Source: Orlajensenia flava
GTDB taxonomy: Bacteria; Actinomycetota; Actinomycetes; Actinomycetales; Microbacteriaceae
Direction of reading: 5' to 3'
NCBI RefSeq assembly: GCF_004801905.1
Contig: NZ_SSSN01000009.1
Span: forward strand, 1 to 64,000
Length of the DNA: 64,000 bases
In this document: piece after piece, positions 8,160 to 16,646 of the stretch
Position numbering within the stretch: the first letter of the stretch is position 1
How the letters are laid out: every line of letters begins with the position of its first letter
Made by a program: the position numbers and the translations under genes
The notes under the pieces: model-generated
What the model was told of the DNA's origin: nothing
What the model saw: the letters and a program-made list of their open reading frames with translations, nothing else
Databases searched by the model: none

Positions 8160-8459
8160 TCAGGAGCGCACGAGACGGGCGATGGCGGCCGAGGCCTCGG
8201 CGATCTTCTCGTCCGCGGCATCCCCACCGACGACCACCGCGTCGGCAACGCAGTGCTTGAGATGGTCGTCCATGAGGCCCAGCGCGACGTTCTGCAGCGC
8301 CGAGGTGATCGCCGAGATCTGGGTGAGGATGTCGATGCAATACTGCTCCTCGTCGACCATGCGGTGGATGCCGCGGGCCTGACCCTCGATGCGCTTGAGG
8401 CGCGCGAGGTAGCGATCCTTGTCGCTGATGTAGCCGTGAGCGGCTGAGGTGTGGTCCAT
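8160..8459 (-). CDS. csoR: CsoR-type copper-sensing repressor
   Basis: This 99-aa four-helix repressor of the CsoR/RcnR family binds Cu(I) and releases DNA. The copper ligands of true CsoR are all present: Cys41, His66 and Cys70 (YCIDIL, then HLKHC). The N-terminal RLKRIEGQARGIHRM helix is the family signature. It lies 41 bases downstream of the copper ATPase gene on the same strand and is probably the second gene of that operon, so it would regulate its own synthesis through the two dyads at 10602-10646. Identity is firm. Confidence 0.92.
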   Translation of the reverse strand: MDHTSAAHGYISDKDRYLARLKRIEGQARGIHRMVDEEQYCIDILTQISAITSALQNVALGLMDDHLKHCVADAVVVGGDAADEKIAEASAAIARLVRS

Positions 8460-8500
8460 GTGTGTGTCGTCCTGTCAAAGATGCGTGGGGGTGATGCGGG

Positions 8501-10591
8501 TCAGCGGGAGGCGCGCGCGAGTTCGCGGTCGGAGGCGGGGGTGGAGCTGCGAGCGGATGCCGAGTGCCCCAGCGCGCGGCGGACGCTCGCTTCGGGACTC
8601 ACGTCGAGTCGGCGCAGCAGCTGAGCGTTGAGCGCGACGACGATGGTCGACAACGACATCAGGATCGCGCCGACCGACATCGGCAGCACGAACCCGATGG
8701 GCGCGAGCACCCCGGCAGCGAGAGGGACGGACAGCAGGTTGTAACCGGCCGCCCACCAGAGGTTCTGCGTCATCTTGCGGTAGGTCGCTCGGGAGAGATC
8801 GATCACTGACACCACCGAGCGCGGATCGTCGCCGGCGAGGATGACGCCTGCCGAAGCGATGGCGACATCCGTTCCCGCTCCGATCGCGATGCCGACGTCG
8901 GCCTGCGCGAGTGCTGGGGCATCGTTCACGCCGTCCCCCACCATCGCCACCCGGCGGCCCTCGGCCTGCAGGGTGCGAACGGCGTGGGCCTTATCCTCTG
9001 GGCGGACGCCAGCGAAGTAGCGGTCGATGCCGAGCTCGGCGGCGACCGCCGCTGCAACCGCTTCGGCGTCCCCCGTGATCATGACGACCTGCACGTGCAG
9101 TGCGCGGAGGGCGTCCACCGCCTCGCGCGACTCGGGCCGGACGGTGTCGGAGAGGCGCAGGCTCCCCAGGACGGTGCCATCCGCCACGACATGCAGGACG
9201 GTCGAGGCGTCGGCATCCGGGTCGGATATGGCTGACACGCCCTCCTCCTCGAGGAGGCGGGGGCCGCCCACCCTGATGCGCCGACCGTCGACCGTCGCGG
9301 TCACACCGACGGCGGGTGACGACGCGAAGTCGGATGCCGAAGCGACCACCAGGCCTCGGTCGTGCGCGGCACTGACGATGGCTCGCGCGAGCGGATGTTC
9401 GGAGTCGCTCTCGGCCGCGGCGGCCAAGGCGAGCAGCTGGTCGTCATCCGTCCCGGGCGCGGAGTGAATGCCGACGACCTGGGGCCGACCGGTCGTGAGG
9501 GTGCCGGTCTTGTCGAACAGCACCGTGTCGACGGTGCGCATGCCCTCGAGCGCGAGACGGTCCTTGACGAGCACCCCGCCCTTCGCCGCGCGTTCGGTGG
9601 CGATGGACACCACGAGCGGGATGGCCAGGCCGAGCGCGTGCGGGCACGCGATGACCAGAACCGTGATGGTGCGCACGACGGCTTCGTCGGGCAAGCCGAT
9701 GAGCGTCCACACGATCGCCGTGAGGATGCCGGCTCCCAACGCGAACCAGAACAGCCATCCGGCCGCGCGGTCGGCGATGCGCTGCGCACGCGACGACGAA
9801 TTCTGCGCCTCGGCGACGAGCCGGCTGATGCCGGCGAGCGCGGTGTCGTCGCCCACCGCGGAGATGCGGATGCGCAACCCGGAGTCGGTCGCCACGGTCC
9901 CCGCGACCACTGCGTCACCCTCGGAACGACGGACGGTGCGCGACTCCCCCGTGATCATCGACTCGTCCATGCTCGCAGCGCCGGACACGACCGCGCCGTC
10001 GGCCGGCACCCGACCACCTGGACGTACCACGACGACATCGCCGATGCGAAGGTCGGCCGGAGCGACCGTCACCGTGGAATCGCCTTCGACGCGTTCGGCC
10101 TCATCGGGCAGGAGGGCCGCGAGCGAGTCGAGGGCCGAGGTGGTCTGCGCAAGAGCGCGCATCTCGATCCAGTGACCGAGCAGCATGATGACGATCAACA
10201 GCGCGAGCTCCCACCAGAAGTCGAGCTGGTGGTCGAGGAGGCCGAGGCTCGCCCCGAGGGAGGCGAAGTAGGCGACCGTGATGGCGAGGGCGATGAGCAG
10301 CATCATCCCCGGTTGACGGGCGCGCAGCTCGGTGACGGCACCGGTCAGGAACGGCTTGCCGCCCCAGACGTACATGAGCGTGCCGAGCAGCGGAGACACC
10401 CAGGCGACCCACCCCTGGGCAGGCAGCGAGTATCCGAGCAGCATCGCGAACATGGCCGAGAATCCGATGACCGGCACGGCGATGACGAGCATGATCCAGA
10501 ACAGGCGCCGGAACTGGGCGACGTGGTCGCCGTGCCCGGCATGGCCGGAGTGGCCGTGCTGATCATCGTGGTGCTGGTGCTCGTGACTCAT
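8501..10591 (-). CDS. copB: Copper-exporting P1B-type ATPase, CPH (CopB-like) class
   Basis: This 696-aa membrane pump uses ATP to export copper (Cu+, Cu2+ or Ag+). The N-terminus is a short His-rich tail (HEHQHHDDQHGHSGHAGHGDH, twelve or so metal-binding His) instead of a CXXC ferredoxin domain. In order follow the actuator TGES loop, the ion-path motif CPH (VIACPHALGLAIP) that defines the CopB/P1B-3 group, the phosphorylation site DKTGT, and GDGVNDAPALAQAD. The start ATG at 10591 follows GGAGG with a 5-base gap; an in-frame ATG 12 bases upstream lies inside the operator. csoR follows in the same operon. Function is clear; the oxidation state of copper carried is not. Confidence 0.93.
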   Translation of the reverse strand: MSHEHQHHDDQHGHSGHAGHGDHVAQFRRLFWIMLVIAVPVIGFSAMFAMLLGYSLPAQGWVAWVSPLLGTLMYVWGGKPFLTGAVTELRARQPGMMLLIALAITVAYFASLGASLGLLDHQLDFWWELALLIVIMLLGHWIEMRALAQTTSALDSLAALLPDEAERVEGDSTVTVAPADLRIGDVVVVRPGGRVPADGAVVSGAASMDESMITGESRTVRRSEGDAVVAGTVATDSGLRIRISAVGDDTALAGISRLVAEAQNSSSRAQRIADRAAGWLFWFALGAGILTAIVWTLIGLPDEAVVRTITVLVIACPHALGLAIPLVVSIATERAAKGGVLVKDRLALEGMRTVDTVLFDKTGTLTTGRPQVVGIHSAPGTDDDQLLALAAAAESDSEHPLARAIVSAAHDRGLVVASASDFASSPAVGVTATVDGRRIRVGGPRLLEEEGVSAISDPDADASTVLHVVADGTVLGSLRLSDTVRPESREAVDALRALHVQVVMITGDAEAVAAAVAAELGIDRYFAGVRPEDKAHAVRTLQAEGRRVAMVGDGVNDAPALAQADVGIAIGAGTDVAIASAGVILAGDDPRSVVSVIDLSRATYRKMTQNLWWAAGYNLLSVPLAAGVLAPIGFVLPMSVGAILMSLSTIVVALNAQLLRRLDVSPEASVRRALGHSASARSSTPASDRELARASR

Positions 10592-10601
10592 GTCGACCTC
10601 C

Positions 10602-10646
10602 ATACCCCCGGTGGGTATCATCCCTCCACTATACCCCCGGGTGGTA
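10602..10646 (-). promoter_or_regulatory. copB-csoR promoter with two CsoR-type operators
   Basis: Box 1, ATACCCCCGGTGGGTAT, spans 10602-10618; box 2, TACCCCCGGGTGGTA, spans 10632-10646. Both match the G/C-rich pseudo-palindrome with TAC/GTA ends bound by CsoR proteins. On the minus strand a TATAGT -10 box (10628-10633) overlaps box 2, and box 1 lies between the likely transcript start (about 10621) and the start codon. This would block RNA polymerase when copper is absent. Confidence 0.75.
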
Positions 10647-10720
10647 CGGCATCATCGGGTCGGCGACGCCGGAATCCCGACTGGCACGCCGTTGTCCGCG
10701 CCGATGAGCCCTGGCCGCCC

Positions 10721-11329
10721 TCACGCCGCGCGCACCGCGTCGAGAATCAGGTCGAGCAGACGTGCCATCTGCTCGTCGTCGTCGTTGCGCGCCGTCGAGA
10801 GGAAGACGCCGAGCACGAGAGTCGTGACGTCGTCCGCCAGCACGTCCGAGCGAAGCGTGCCCGCACGCACTCCGGCCTCGAGGATGGCGGCGATGGCGGC
10901 TGTGACCCGCTCGCGGGTGGTGGGGGTCGCCATCCGTCCCGACGCCCATCCGGCGCGGAGGGTGTCGATCATTCCCCGCTTGTGCTCCGCGAAACGGGCG
11001 TACCCGTCGAGCCACGCGCGCAGCGCGACATCGGGCGGGAGGGTCGCCAACAGCGTCGGGGCGCTCGACGTCACCTCGTCCAGCTCGGCGGCGTAGACCG
11101 CCTCGACGAGCGCCTCACGGGTGGGGAAATGCCGGTAGAGCGTGCCGATGCCCACGCCCGCGTCGCGCGCGATGACCTCGAGGGCCACGGTGTCGTCCGC
11201 GGCGGCGAATGCCGACTGCGCGGCCGCGACGAGCCTGTCGCGGTTGCGCTGCGCATCCGCTCGGAGAGGGCGGGCGTCGGGCTCCGGTGCCCCGGCCGCC
11301 TCGGCGAGTACGGGATTCAGCGAACTCAA
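10721..11329 (-). CDS. TetR-family transcriptional regulator
   Basis: A 202-aa regulator with an N-terminal helix-turn-helix at about residues 48-72 (VIARDAGVGIGTLYRHFPTREAL) and a helical ligand-binding C-terminus (VEAVYAAELDEVTSSAPTL, then a TetR C-terminal domain like those of PF21597). The best start is a TTG at 11329; no ATG or GTG is available in the N-terminal region. It is divergent from an aldo/keto reductase, and two related dyads lie between the genes, so it probably represses both. The inducer is unknown. Confidence 0.85.
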   Translation of the reverse strand: MSSLNPVLAEAAGAPEPDARPLRADAQRNRDRLVAAAQSAFAAADDTVALEVIARDAGVGIGTLYRHFPTREALVEAVYAAELDEVTSSAPTLLATLPPDVALRAWLDGYARFAEHKRGMIDTLRAGWASGRMATPTTRERVTAAIAAILEAGVRAGTLRSDVLADDVTTLVLGVFLSTARNDDDEQMARLLDLILDAVRAA

Positions 11330-11332
11330 AGC

Positions 11333-11378
11333 GGAGGCACCTCCACTTAGTGCTATCGTGGCTAACGGAGGGACCTCC
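11333..11378. promoter_or_regulatory. Duplicated TetR operator in the divergent promoter
   Basis: GGAGGCACCTCC (11333-11344) and GGAGGGACCTCC (11367-11378) are two copies of the same near-palindrome 34 bases apart. A TATCGT -10-like box (11354-11359) for the reductase lies between them. Dimers on both sites would enclose the promoter. The first copy ends only 4 bases from the TTG start of the regulator. Confidence 0.65.
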
Positions 11379-11412
11379 GGATCTTCCCATCATCTCATAC
11401 GGAGGAGAGAAC

Positions 11413-12348
11413 ATGACCGCTGACACCCGCTCAGAAGACGTCACCGCAGTTGGTGCTCCCCGACCCGGCGGAGCTGGACGGATCGGCGACCGCATCGTCT
11501 CGCGCATCGGCTACGGGGCCATGCAGCTGGAGCGGCTGCGCGACGACCGTCCCGCCGCGGTGGCACTCCTCCGTCGTGCCGTCGAGCTCGGGGTCGATCA
11601 CATCGACACCGCCCAGTTCTACGGGGACGGACTGGTCAACGGCATGATCCGCGAGGCGATCCGACCGGAGGACGGCGTCACGCTCGTGAGCAAGGTCGGC
11701 GCGGAGCCCGCAGCCGGCCCCGTCCCGCTGCGTGCCGCGCAGCGCCCCGAGCAGTTGCGCGCGGGCGTGGAGGACAACCTGCGCAGCCTCGGCATCGATC
11801 AGGTGCCGGTGGTGAACCTGCGCCGCCTCGACAGCGGCCCCGGCCTGCGCGCCGAAGGCGATCAGGCCGTCGACCTCGACGACCAGCTCGCGGTCATGAC
11901 CGCGATGCGCGACGAGGGCATGATCGGCGCGATCGGCCTCAGCAGCGTGACGCTCGAGGGACTGCGGAGGGCTCTTCCCGCCGGAATCGTCTGCGTTCAG
12001 AACGCGTACAGTCTCGTGTCGCGTGGCGACGAGGACATGCTGGAACTCTGCACGGCAGAGGGCATCGCCTGGGTGCCGTACTTCCCGCTCGGAAGCGCCT
12101 TCCCCGGCATCCCGAAGGTGACGGATGAGCCGGCCGTCCTCGCGGCCGCCACGTCCCTCGGCGTCACCGCGTCCCAGGTCGGCCTGGCGTGGTTGCTCCA
12201 CCACGCCCCCGAGTCACTGCTCATCCCGGGAACGGCCACCATCGGTCACCTCGAGGAGAACATCGAGGTCGGCAGCCTCGTCCTCGATGCGGCGACCCTT
12301 GCCGAGCTCGATTCCGTCCCGACTCGCTCGGCCGGTTCACTCGGCTGA
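11413..12348 (+). CDS. Aldo/keto reductase
   Basis: A 311-aa NADPH-dependent oxidoreductase with the TIM-barrel AKR fold. The catalytic Asp/Tyr segment is VDHIDTAQFYGDG and the Lys is in LVSKVG. The position of the usual active-site His reads VVNLRRLD, with Asn in its place, as in several bacterial AKRs of the YdbC-like branch. The phosphate-binding end is LLIPGTATIGHLEEN. A strong GGAGGAGAG ribosome site precedes the ATG. It is controlled in all likelihood by the divergent TetR and followed by a DUF2316 gene after 15 bases. The substrate is unknown. Confidence 0.88.
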   Translation: MTADTRSEDVTAVGAPRPGGAGRIGDRIVSRIGYGAMQLERLRDDRPAAVALLRRAVELGVDHIDTAQFYGDGLVNGMIREAIRPEDGVTLVSKVGAEPAAGPVPLRAAQRPEQLRAGVEDNLRSLGIDQVPVVNLRRLDSGPGLRAEGDQAVDLDDQLAVMTAMRDEGMIGAIGLSSVTLEGLRRALPAGIVCVQNAYSLVSRGDEDMLELCTAEGIAWVPYFPLGSAFPGIPKVTDEPAVLAAATSLGVTASQVGLAWLLHHAPESLLIPGTATIGHLEENIEVGSLVLDAATLAELDSVPTRSAGSLG

Positions 12349-12363
12349 ATTGAAAGGCACCCC

Positions 12364-12684
12364 ATGCTCAACGCTGAAGAATGCCGCCGGACGAGTGACG
12401 AGCTCACCCGCAACCTGTCCGTGTCCGGACTGACGCCCGCGGAGGTCGCCGCCGACCTCGGGTACTCGCCACGACGCCTCGCCTCCACCCTGGCGGTCGA
12501 CGGCCCGACCGACCCGGTCGACGTCTGGCAGCTGCGTGACTACCTCGAGCAGGCGGTGCGCGATGCGGGCCAGACACCCGTCCCGTTCACCGTGCTCACC
12601 GAGCGATCGCGCTCAGCCGCGGTCTCGTGGTTCCGCCTGCGTTCGGCGCCGCATCACGACTTTACCGCGGCTGGAGTGGTCTGA
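12364..12684 (+). CDS. DUF2316 family protein
   Basis: A 106-aa protein of unknown function. It matches the DUF2316 pattern from memory: an N-terminal helix with TSDELTRNLSVSGLTPAEVAADLGYSPRR (split helix-turn-helix-like), then DPVDVWQLRDYLEQAVRDAG and PVPFTVL, ending in a polar tail. The first half resembles a DNA-binding helix-turn-helix. It lies 15 bases after the aldo/keto reductase, so it is co-transcribed and under the same TetR control. The family often accompanies oxidoreductases. Confidence 0.75.
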   Translation: MLNAEECRRTSDELTRNLSVSGLTPAEVAADLGYSPRRLASTLAVDGPTDPVDVWQLRDYLEQAVRDAGQTPVPFTVLTERSRSAAVSWFRLRSAPHHDFTAAGVV

Positions 12685-12712
12685 GGCGCAGTCGGCGCTC
12701 TGCCGGGGGCCG

Positions 12713-13009
12713 CTAGCGCTGGGCGGACGAACGTCGGAGACGCGCGATCAGGCCGACGACCGCGAGCGCCACGAGCGTGATGACGGATGCGATGAGGATG
12801 GCGCTCCATTGCGTTCCGGCGACGGGATCCGCCCAGTTCTCGATCTCCGGTCGCGCGGCGAATGCCGCCCGGTTGGCGCCGATCAACGTGCTCTGTGCCA
12901 GCCAGCGAACCGCGAGCCACACGCCCACGACGGCCGCGAACCCTGCGAGGCCGAAGAGGATTCCCGAGGCAGACGCGTTGCGGTCCCGCGACACGGAATT
13001 CTCACCCAT
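12713..13009 (-). CDS. Small membrane protein, two transmembrane segments
   Basis: A 98-aa protein starting at ATG 13009 (MGENSVSRD). Two hydrophobic segments are clear: ASGILFGLAGFAAVVGVWLA and, after a 40-residue loop, ILIASVITLVALAVVGLI. A basic C-terminus (ARLRRSSAQR) suggests both ends face the cytoplasm. I recognise no family. It is convergent with the DUF2316 gene and does not belong to an evident operon. Confidence 0.6.
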   Translation of the reverse strand: MGENSVSRDRNASASGILFGLAGFAAVVGVWLAVRWLAQSTLIGANRAAFAARPEIENWADPVAGTQWSAILIASVITLVALAVVGLIARLRRSSAQR

Positions 13010-13066
13010 GGTGCGATCGTATCCGCCTGGAAGCCGCATCGAAAGCCTCCCCGTGCCATGCGCCCG

Positions 13067-13294
13067 TCAAGCGTCGCCGCCTCGCACTCCGAGCGCGTAC
13101 CCCGCCGTCTGCCGAACGTGTCCGGCATCGACGCCACGGGCGAAGACGGTGTCGAGGAAGAGAGTCGCACCGCTGCCCATCCGGTGCACGAACCGCTTAC
13201 CGTCGGCTGAGACGGGGATGTCGAGCCCGACGAGTCGGTAGAACCGCACTACGGCTGGCATGTCGGTCACGATGATGCCGAGCAGGGATCTCAA
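13067..13294 (-). pseudogene. VOC/glyoxalase family protein, C-terminally truncated remnant
   Basis: The 75-aa frame begins like a full VOC-fold protein: SLLGIIVTDMPAVVRFYRLVGLDIPV with the first beta-alpha-beta unit, then GATLFLDTVF. Proteins of this kind are usually 120-130 aa with a second beta unit carrying metal ligands. Here the frame ends after unrelated residues (TAGYALGVRGGDA) and the second unit is found in no frame downstream. The only start is TTG. I therefore read it as a degraded gene, although a short functional protein cannot be excluded. Confidence 0.5.
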
Positions 13295-13411
13295 TGACTC
13301 ATCCTCGTCCTGCTCCTCGGGGTTCTCGATCGATCAGGATTGGAGAAGCGCCAGGGCGTCCCGACGGATAGCGTCTAGGGAGTCGATCATCACCAGAAGA
13401 GGGAGCGAGAC

Positions 13412-13864
13412 ATGGCGGACCAGACCAAGACGCAGAAGGCGGCCGACGGGCTGTCGAAGGACGAGCGCGACGCGGTCAGGAACCGTGCAAAAGAGCTGCG
13501 CGCCGAAGCGAAAGCGGCTGGCAATCGGGCGGCCGGGGAGAAGGCGCTGCTCGAGGCCATCTCCGAGATGGCGGATCACGAGAAGGCTCTCGCCGAGGGC
13601 CTGCACGCGATCGTCACGGATGTCGCCCCGCAGCTGATGCCGAAGACCTGGTACGGGTTCCCGGCGTACGCGGACGACAATGCGAAGGTGGTGCTGTTCT
13701 TCCAGCCCGGGTCGAAGTTCAAGACCCGCTACTCCACCGTCGGCTTCAACGATGCGGCGCAACTCGACGACGGCGACCTCTGGGCGACGGCATTCGCGCT
13801 CGCGAAGTTGACCCCGGCGACCAAGAAGAGCCTCACCGACCTCGTGCGTCGCGCCGTCGGCTGA
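13412..13864 (+). CDS. DUF1801 (YdhG-like) family protein
   Basis: A 150-aa protein with a Lys/Ala/Glu-rich, coiled-coil-like N-terminal third (about 1-55) and a DUF1801 domain after it: LHAIVTDVAPQLMPKTWYGFPAYAD, then VVLFFQPGSKFKTRYSTVGF. The family has an alpha/beta fold also named iron-chaperone-like after YdhG/frataxin-type proteins, but the biochemical role is unproven. The ATG follows a good GAGGGAGCGAGA leader. It appears monocistronic. Confidence 0.75.
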   Translation: MADQTKTQKAADGLSKDERDAVRNRAKELRAEAKAAGNRAAGEKALLEAISEMADHEKALAEGLHAIVTDVAPQLMPKTWYGFPAYADDNAKVVLFFQPGSKFKTRYSTVGFNDAAQLDDGDLWATAFALAKLTPATKKSLTDLVRRAVG

Positions 13865-13912
13865 CTCACCACCGCGACGGGACTGTCAGTGGTCGCCGAG
13901 TAGGCTCCTGCC

Positions 13913-14572
13913 ATGGCCCTCGTCCGCGTGCACAACTTCTCGGTCTCCCTCGACGGCTTCGGCGCGGGCGCTGGCCAGACCCTCGACACGCCGTTCGGCC
14001 ACGCAGGCATGCGACTGATGACGTGGGCGGCCGCAACACGTACGTTCCGCGCTATGGGGATGCCCGGCGAGGGCGACGGCTCCTTCGGCGTCGATGAGGC
14101 GTTCGCCGGCAACTGGGGACCGGGGATCGGCGCCGAGATCATGGGCCGCAACAAGTTCGGCCCTCAGCGAGGCGCTTGGGAGAACGAGGAGTGGAAGGGG
14201 TGGTGGGGCGATGACCCGGTGTTCCACACCCCGGTCGTGGTCCTGACGCACCACCCCCGACCCGTTCTCGAGATGGATGGCGGAACCACCTTCCACTTCG
14301 TCGACGCCGACCCCGCCACCGTCCTCGAGCAGGCCCGCGCCCTGGCCGGCGACCTCGACGTGCGCATCGGCGGCGGCGTCAGCACGGTCCGACAGTTCCT
14401 CGAAGCCGACCTGATCGACCACATGCATATCGCCCTCGTGCCGATCGTTCTCGGCCGGGGTGAACGACTCTGGGACGGACTCGAGGGACTCGAGCAGCGC
14501 TTCGACATCGAGGCGACGCCGTCGCCCTCCGGCGTCACCCACCTGATCTTCACACGTCGCCCGCGGTCGTAA
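13913..14572 (+). CDS. Dihydrofolate-reductase family protein (RibD C-terminal fold)
   Basis: A 219-aa NADPH-binding reductase-fold protein. The N-terminal strand is RVHNFSVSLDGF, followed by MGRNKFGP, the nucleotide-binding stretch VRIGGGVSTVRQFLEADLID, and HIALVPIVLGRGERLWDG. These are the marks of the RibD-C/YyaP group of stand-alone reductases, whose substrates are mostly unknown; they are not the folate enzyme FolA. Its end overlaps the end of the convergent WYL regulator gene by 23 bases. Confidence 0.85.
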   Translation: MALVRVHNFSVSLDGFGAGAGQTLDTPFGHAGMRLMTWAAATRTFRAMGMPGEGDGSFGVDEAFAGNWGPGIGAEIMGRNKFGPQRGAWENEEWKGWWGDDPVFHTPVVVLTHHPRPVLEMDGGTTFHFVDADPATVLEQARALAGDLDVRIGGGVSTVRQFLEADLIDHMHIALVPIVLGRGERLWDGLEGLEQRFDIEATPSPSGVTHLIFTRRPRS

Positions 14573-15599
14573 GCTCTCCCGTCGTCACGCGACGGTGTTC
14601 GCGCTCGTATTGGGCCACGGTGTCCGAGTTGCGTGCGGCGAGTCGCGCGAACGCATCCGCCAGTTCAGCTGGACCGATCACGTCGATGTCGGCGTCGAAT
14701 CGGTTGAGAGCTGCCGCAAGGGCCGTCCATGACCAAGAGCCGCCTTCGATGCTGCAGCGGTCGCCGCCGAGGTCCTCGACGATTCCGTCGCCGGCGAACG
14801 GCAAGACGTATGACGCAGGCCGGTGAAGGACGACCGCGCCGTAGCAGGGCCAGCTGTTCTCCTGGGTCGATCCCTTGAACCGGGCGGATACGTAGGCGGC
14901 GACGTCGCCGCCGGGGATGTCGCGTGGTGCGAAGCGGCCGCCGGTGGGGGTACGGGGTTCGATCCGGTCGGCACGGAAGATGCGCCAGTCATCTCGATCG
15001 AGGTCCCAGGCGAGGAGATACCAGCGGCCGCCGGAGTTCACCAGATGATGAGGCTCCACTCGGCGTGGCGGTCGCGGTTCTGTACGCGCGCTCTTCCCGC
15101 CGACTCCCGGCCCATCGGAGTAGTCGAACCGCAGCACCTCGGAGGCGCGGGTCGCCGCCGAGATGGCGAGGAGCACCTCCGGCGAGACAGCAAGCGTCGC
15201 AGCCTCACCGGGTCGAGCGACGATGGACGTGAACTCGAGGGCGTCGAGGCGGTGGCGAAGCCGCGAAGGCATCACCTGGCGCACGGTGGTCAGGGCGCGG
15301 AGGGCCGCCTCCTCGATGCCGGCCCCGATCACGGTCGCCGCCTGCAGTGCAACCGCCAGAGCGATGACCTGATCGTCGTCGAACAGCAGCGGCGGCAGCT
15401 CGGCGCCCGAGTCGAGCCGGTAGCCGCCATCCGGCCCCATCGTCGCCCCAATGGCGTAGCCCATCTCGCGCAACCGTTCGACGTCACGACGCACCGTGCG
15501 GCCGCTGACCGCCAGGCGTGAAGCCAGCACGCCGCCCGGCCAGTCCCTACGCGTCTGCAGGAGGGACAGCAGGGTCAGCAATCGAGAGGTCGTGGGCAC
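14550..15599 (-). CDS. YafY-type regulator with HTH and WYL domains
   Basis: A 349-aa transcription factor. An N-terminal HTH_11 domain (about 5-60: LTLLSLLQTRRDWPGG, SGRTVRRDVERLREMGY) is followed by a WYL domain (about 135-225: RVEPHHLVNSGGRWYLLAWD, with FRADRIEPRTPTG) and a WCX C-terminal part. WYL domains sense nucleic-acid fragments or small ligands. It is divergent from a VOC-type gene, with the dyad TAGGAC-N7-GTCCTA 21 bases upstream of its own start. This layout, regulator next to a PhnB-like protein, is common in actinobacteria and suggests it controls that gene. Confidence 0.88.
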   Translation of the reverse strand: MPTTSRLLTLLSLLQTRRDWPGGVLASRLAVSGRTVRRDVERLREMGYAIGATMGPDGGYRLDSGAELPPLLFDDDQVIALAVALQAATVIGAGIEEAALRALTTVRQVMPSRLRHRLDALEFTSIVARPGEAATLAVSPEVLLAISAATRASEVLRFDYSDGPGVGGKSARTEPRPPRRVEPHHLVNSGGRWYLLAWDLDRDDWRIFRADRIEPRTPTGGRFAPRDIPGGDVAAYVSARFKGSTQENSWPCYGAVVLHRPASYVLPFAGDGIVEDLGGDRCSIEGGSWSWTALAAALNRFDADIDVIGPAELADAFARLAARNSDTVAQYEREHRRVTTGELTTAGDV

Positions 15600-15620
15600 T
15601 GCGCCACAGTAGGCCGACCC

Positions 15621-15639
15621 TAGGACAGAACCCGTCCTA
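15621..15639. promoter_or_regulatory. Operator-like dyad for the WYL regulator
   Basis: TAGGAC at 15621-15626 and GTCCTA at 15634-15639 form a perfect 6-bp inverted repeat with a 7-base spacer, located in the divergent promoter region of the WYL regulator and the VOC gene. AGGAC/GTCCT half-sites are plausible for this regulator class. Confidence 0.5.
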
Positions 15640-15700
15640 TACCGCTGTCAGAGTTGAACCCGTCGGGGAAAGACTCCGACAGGTTATGCGAGGAGCAGCC

Positions 15701-16168
15701 ATGAGCATCACCACTACCACCCACCTCAACTTCCGCGGCGAAGCGCGTTCCGCCCTCGGCTTCTACCAGTCGGTCTTCGGCGGACGGACGACGATTGCGA
15801 CTTACGGAGATTTCGGGATGCCCGCGGATCTTCCCGGTTCTGAGAACGTCGTCTTCGGCCAGGTCGAGGCCGCCGATGGGTTCCGGGTGATGGCCTACGA
15901 CATCCCGGGGAAGCCCTCGGCTGCAGCAGAGACGGCGAGTTCCACGCGTCGCGAGAACGGCCTCACCATCACCGACCAGCCGTTCTTCGTCTCGGTCCGA
16001 GGCGAGACCCTGGACGAGGTGCGGGGCTACTGGGACGAGCTCGCTGTCGGCGCGTCGATCCTCGAACCGCTCGCCGCCTCCGCCTGGAGCGCCGGGTTCG
16101 GGATGCTCACGGATAGCTTCGGAGTCACGTGGATCCTCGACGTCGCCACCGCGCGACCGGAGAGTTGA
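15701..16168 (+). CDS. VOC family protein (PhnB-like)
   Basis: A 155-aa protein of the vicinal-oxygen-chelate superfamily, PhnB/3-demethylubiquinone-methyltransferase-like branch. Markers are TTTHLNFRGEARSALGFYQSVFGG at the start (quoted across two strands), GSENVVFGQVEAADGFRVMAYD and the ending MLTDSFGVTWILDV. Metal ligands typical of enzymes are only partly present, as usual in this branch, so catalysis is uncertain. I chose ATG 15701 because GAGGAG lies 6-10 bases upstream. The divergent WYL regulator probably governs it. Confidence 0.8.
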   Translation: MSITTTTHLNFRGEARSALGFYQSVFGGRTTIATYGDFGMPADLPGSENVVFGQVEAADGFRVMAYDIPGKPSAAAETASSTRRENGLTITDQPFFVSVRGETLDEVRGYWDELAVGASILEPLAASAWSAGFGMLTDSFGVTWILDVATARPES

Positions 16169-16257
16169 CCCGCCGTGAGGTGCGGTGGGGATCTCCGTAC
16201 CGCACCCCGTCGGGACGCCTCGGCTCCGACGAGTCCGGCGGACGTGCCAATACCCGC

Positions 16258-16646
16258 TCAGCGGATGAACTGAGCGAGTTGCAGCAGATTGCCGCAGGTG
16301 TCGTCGAGCACGGCGATGATCACGGGCCCCATCTCGGTGGGCGGTTGAGTGAAGGTCTCGCCAAGCGCGACGAGACGCTCGTACTCGGCCTGGACGTCCT
16401 CGACTCCGAGCATGCAGAAGGGGATCCCATCGGCGATGAGCGCGTCGGTGAATCGTGCGGCAGCCGGATGACCCTTCGGCTCGAGGGAGATCTGGGTGCC
16501 ATCGGGTCTCGCCGGGTCGACGACGGTCAACCATCGGTACTCGCCAGAGGGACGTCGGCGGCGACCTCGAACCCCAGCCGGTTCGTGTAGAAGTCGACGG
16601 CGCGCTGCTGGTCGTCGACGAAGATGCTGACGGTCTGAAGTTTCAT
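16258..16646 (-). pseudogene. VOC/glyoxalase gene broken by a frameshift
   Basis: The N-terminal part MKLQTVSIFVDDQQRAVDFY... starts at ATG 16646 and reads into a stop at 16527. The rest of the same protein (EYRWLTVVDP, then GTQISLEPKGHP, FCMLGVEDVQAEYERL, and VIIAVLDDTCGNLLQLAQF) is intact in another frame from about 16545 to 16258. A single missing base near 16541-16550 explains it. Joined, the product would be a normal 129-aa VOC protein. The start overlaps the arsR stop as ATGA, so the two were a translationally coupled pair. A sequencing error is the main alternative. Confidence 0.75.
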
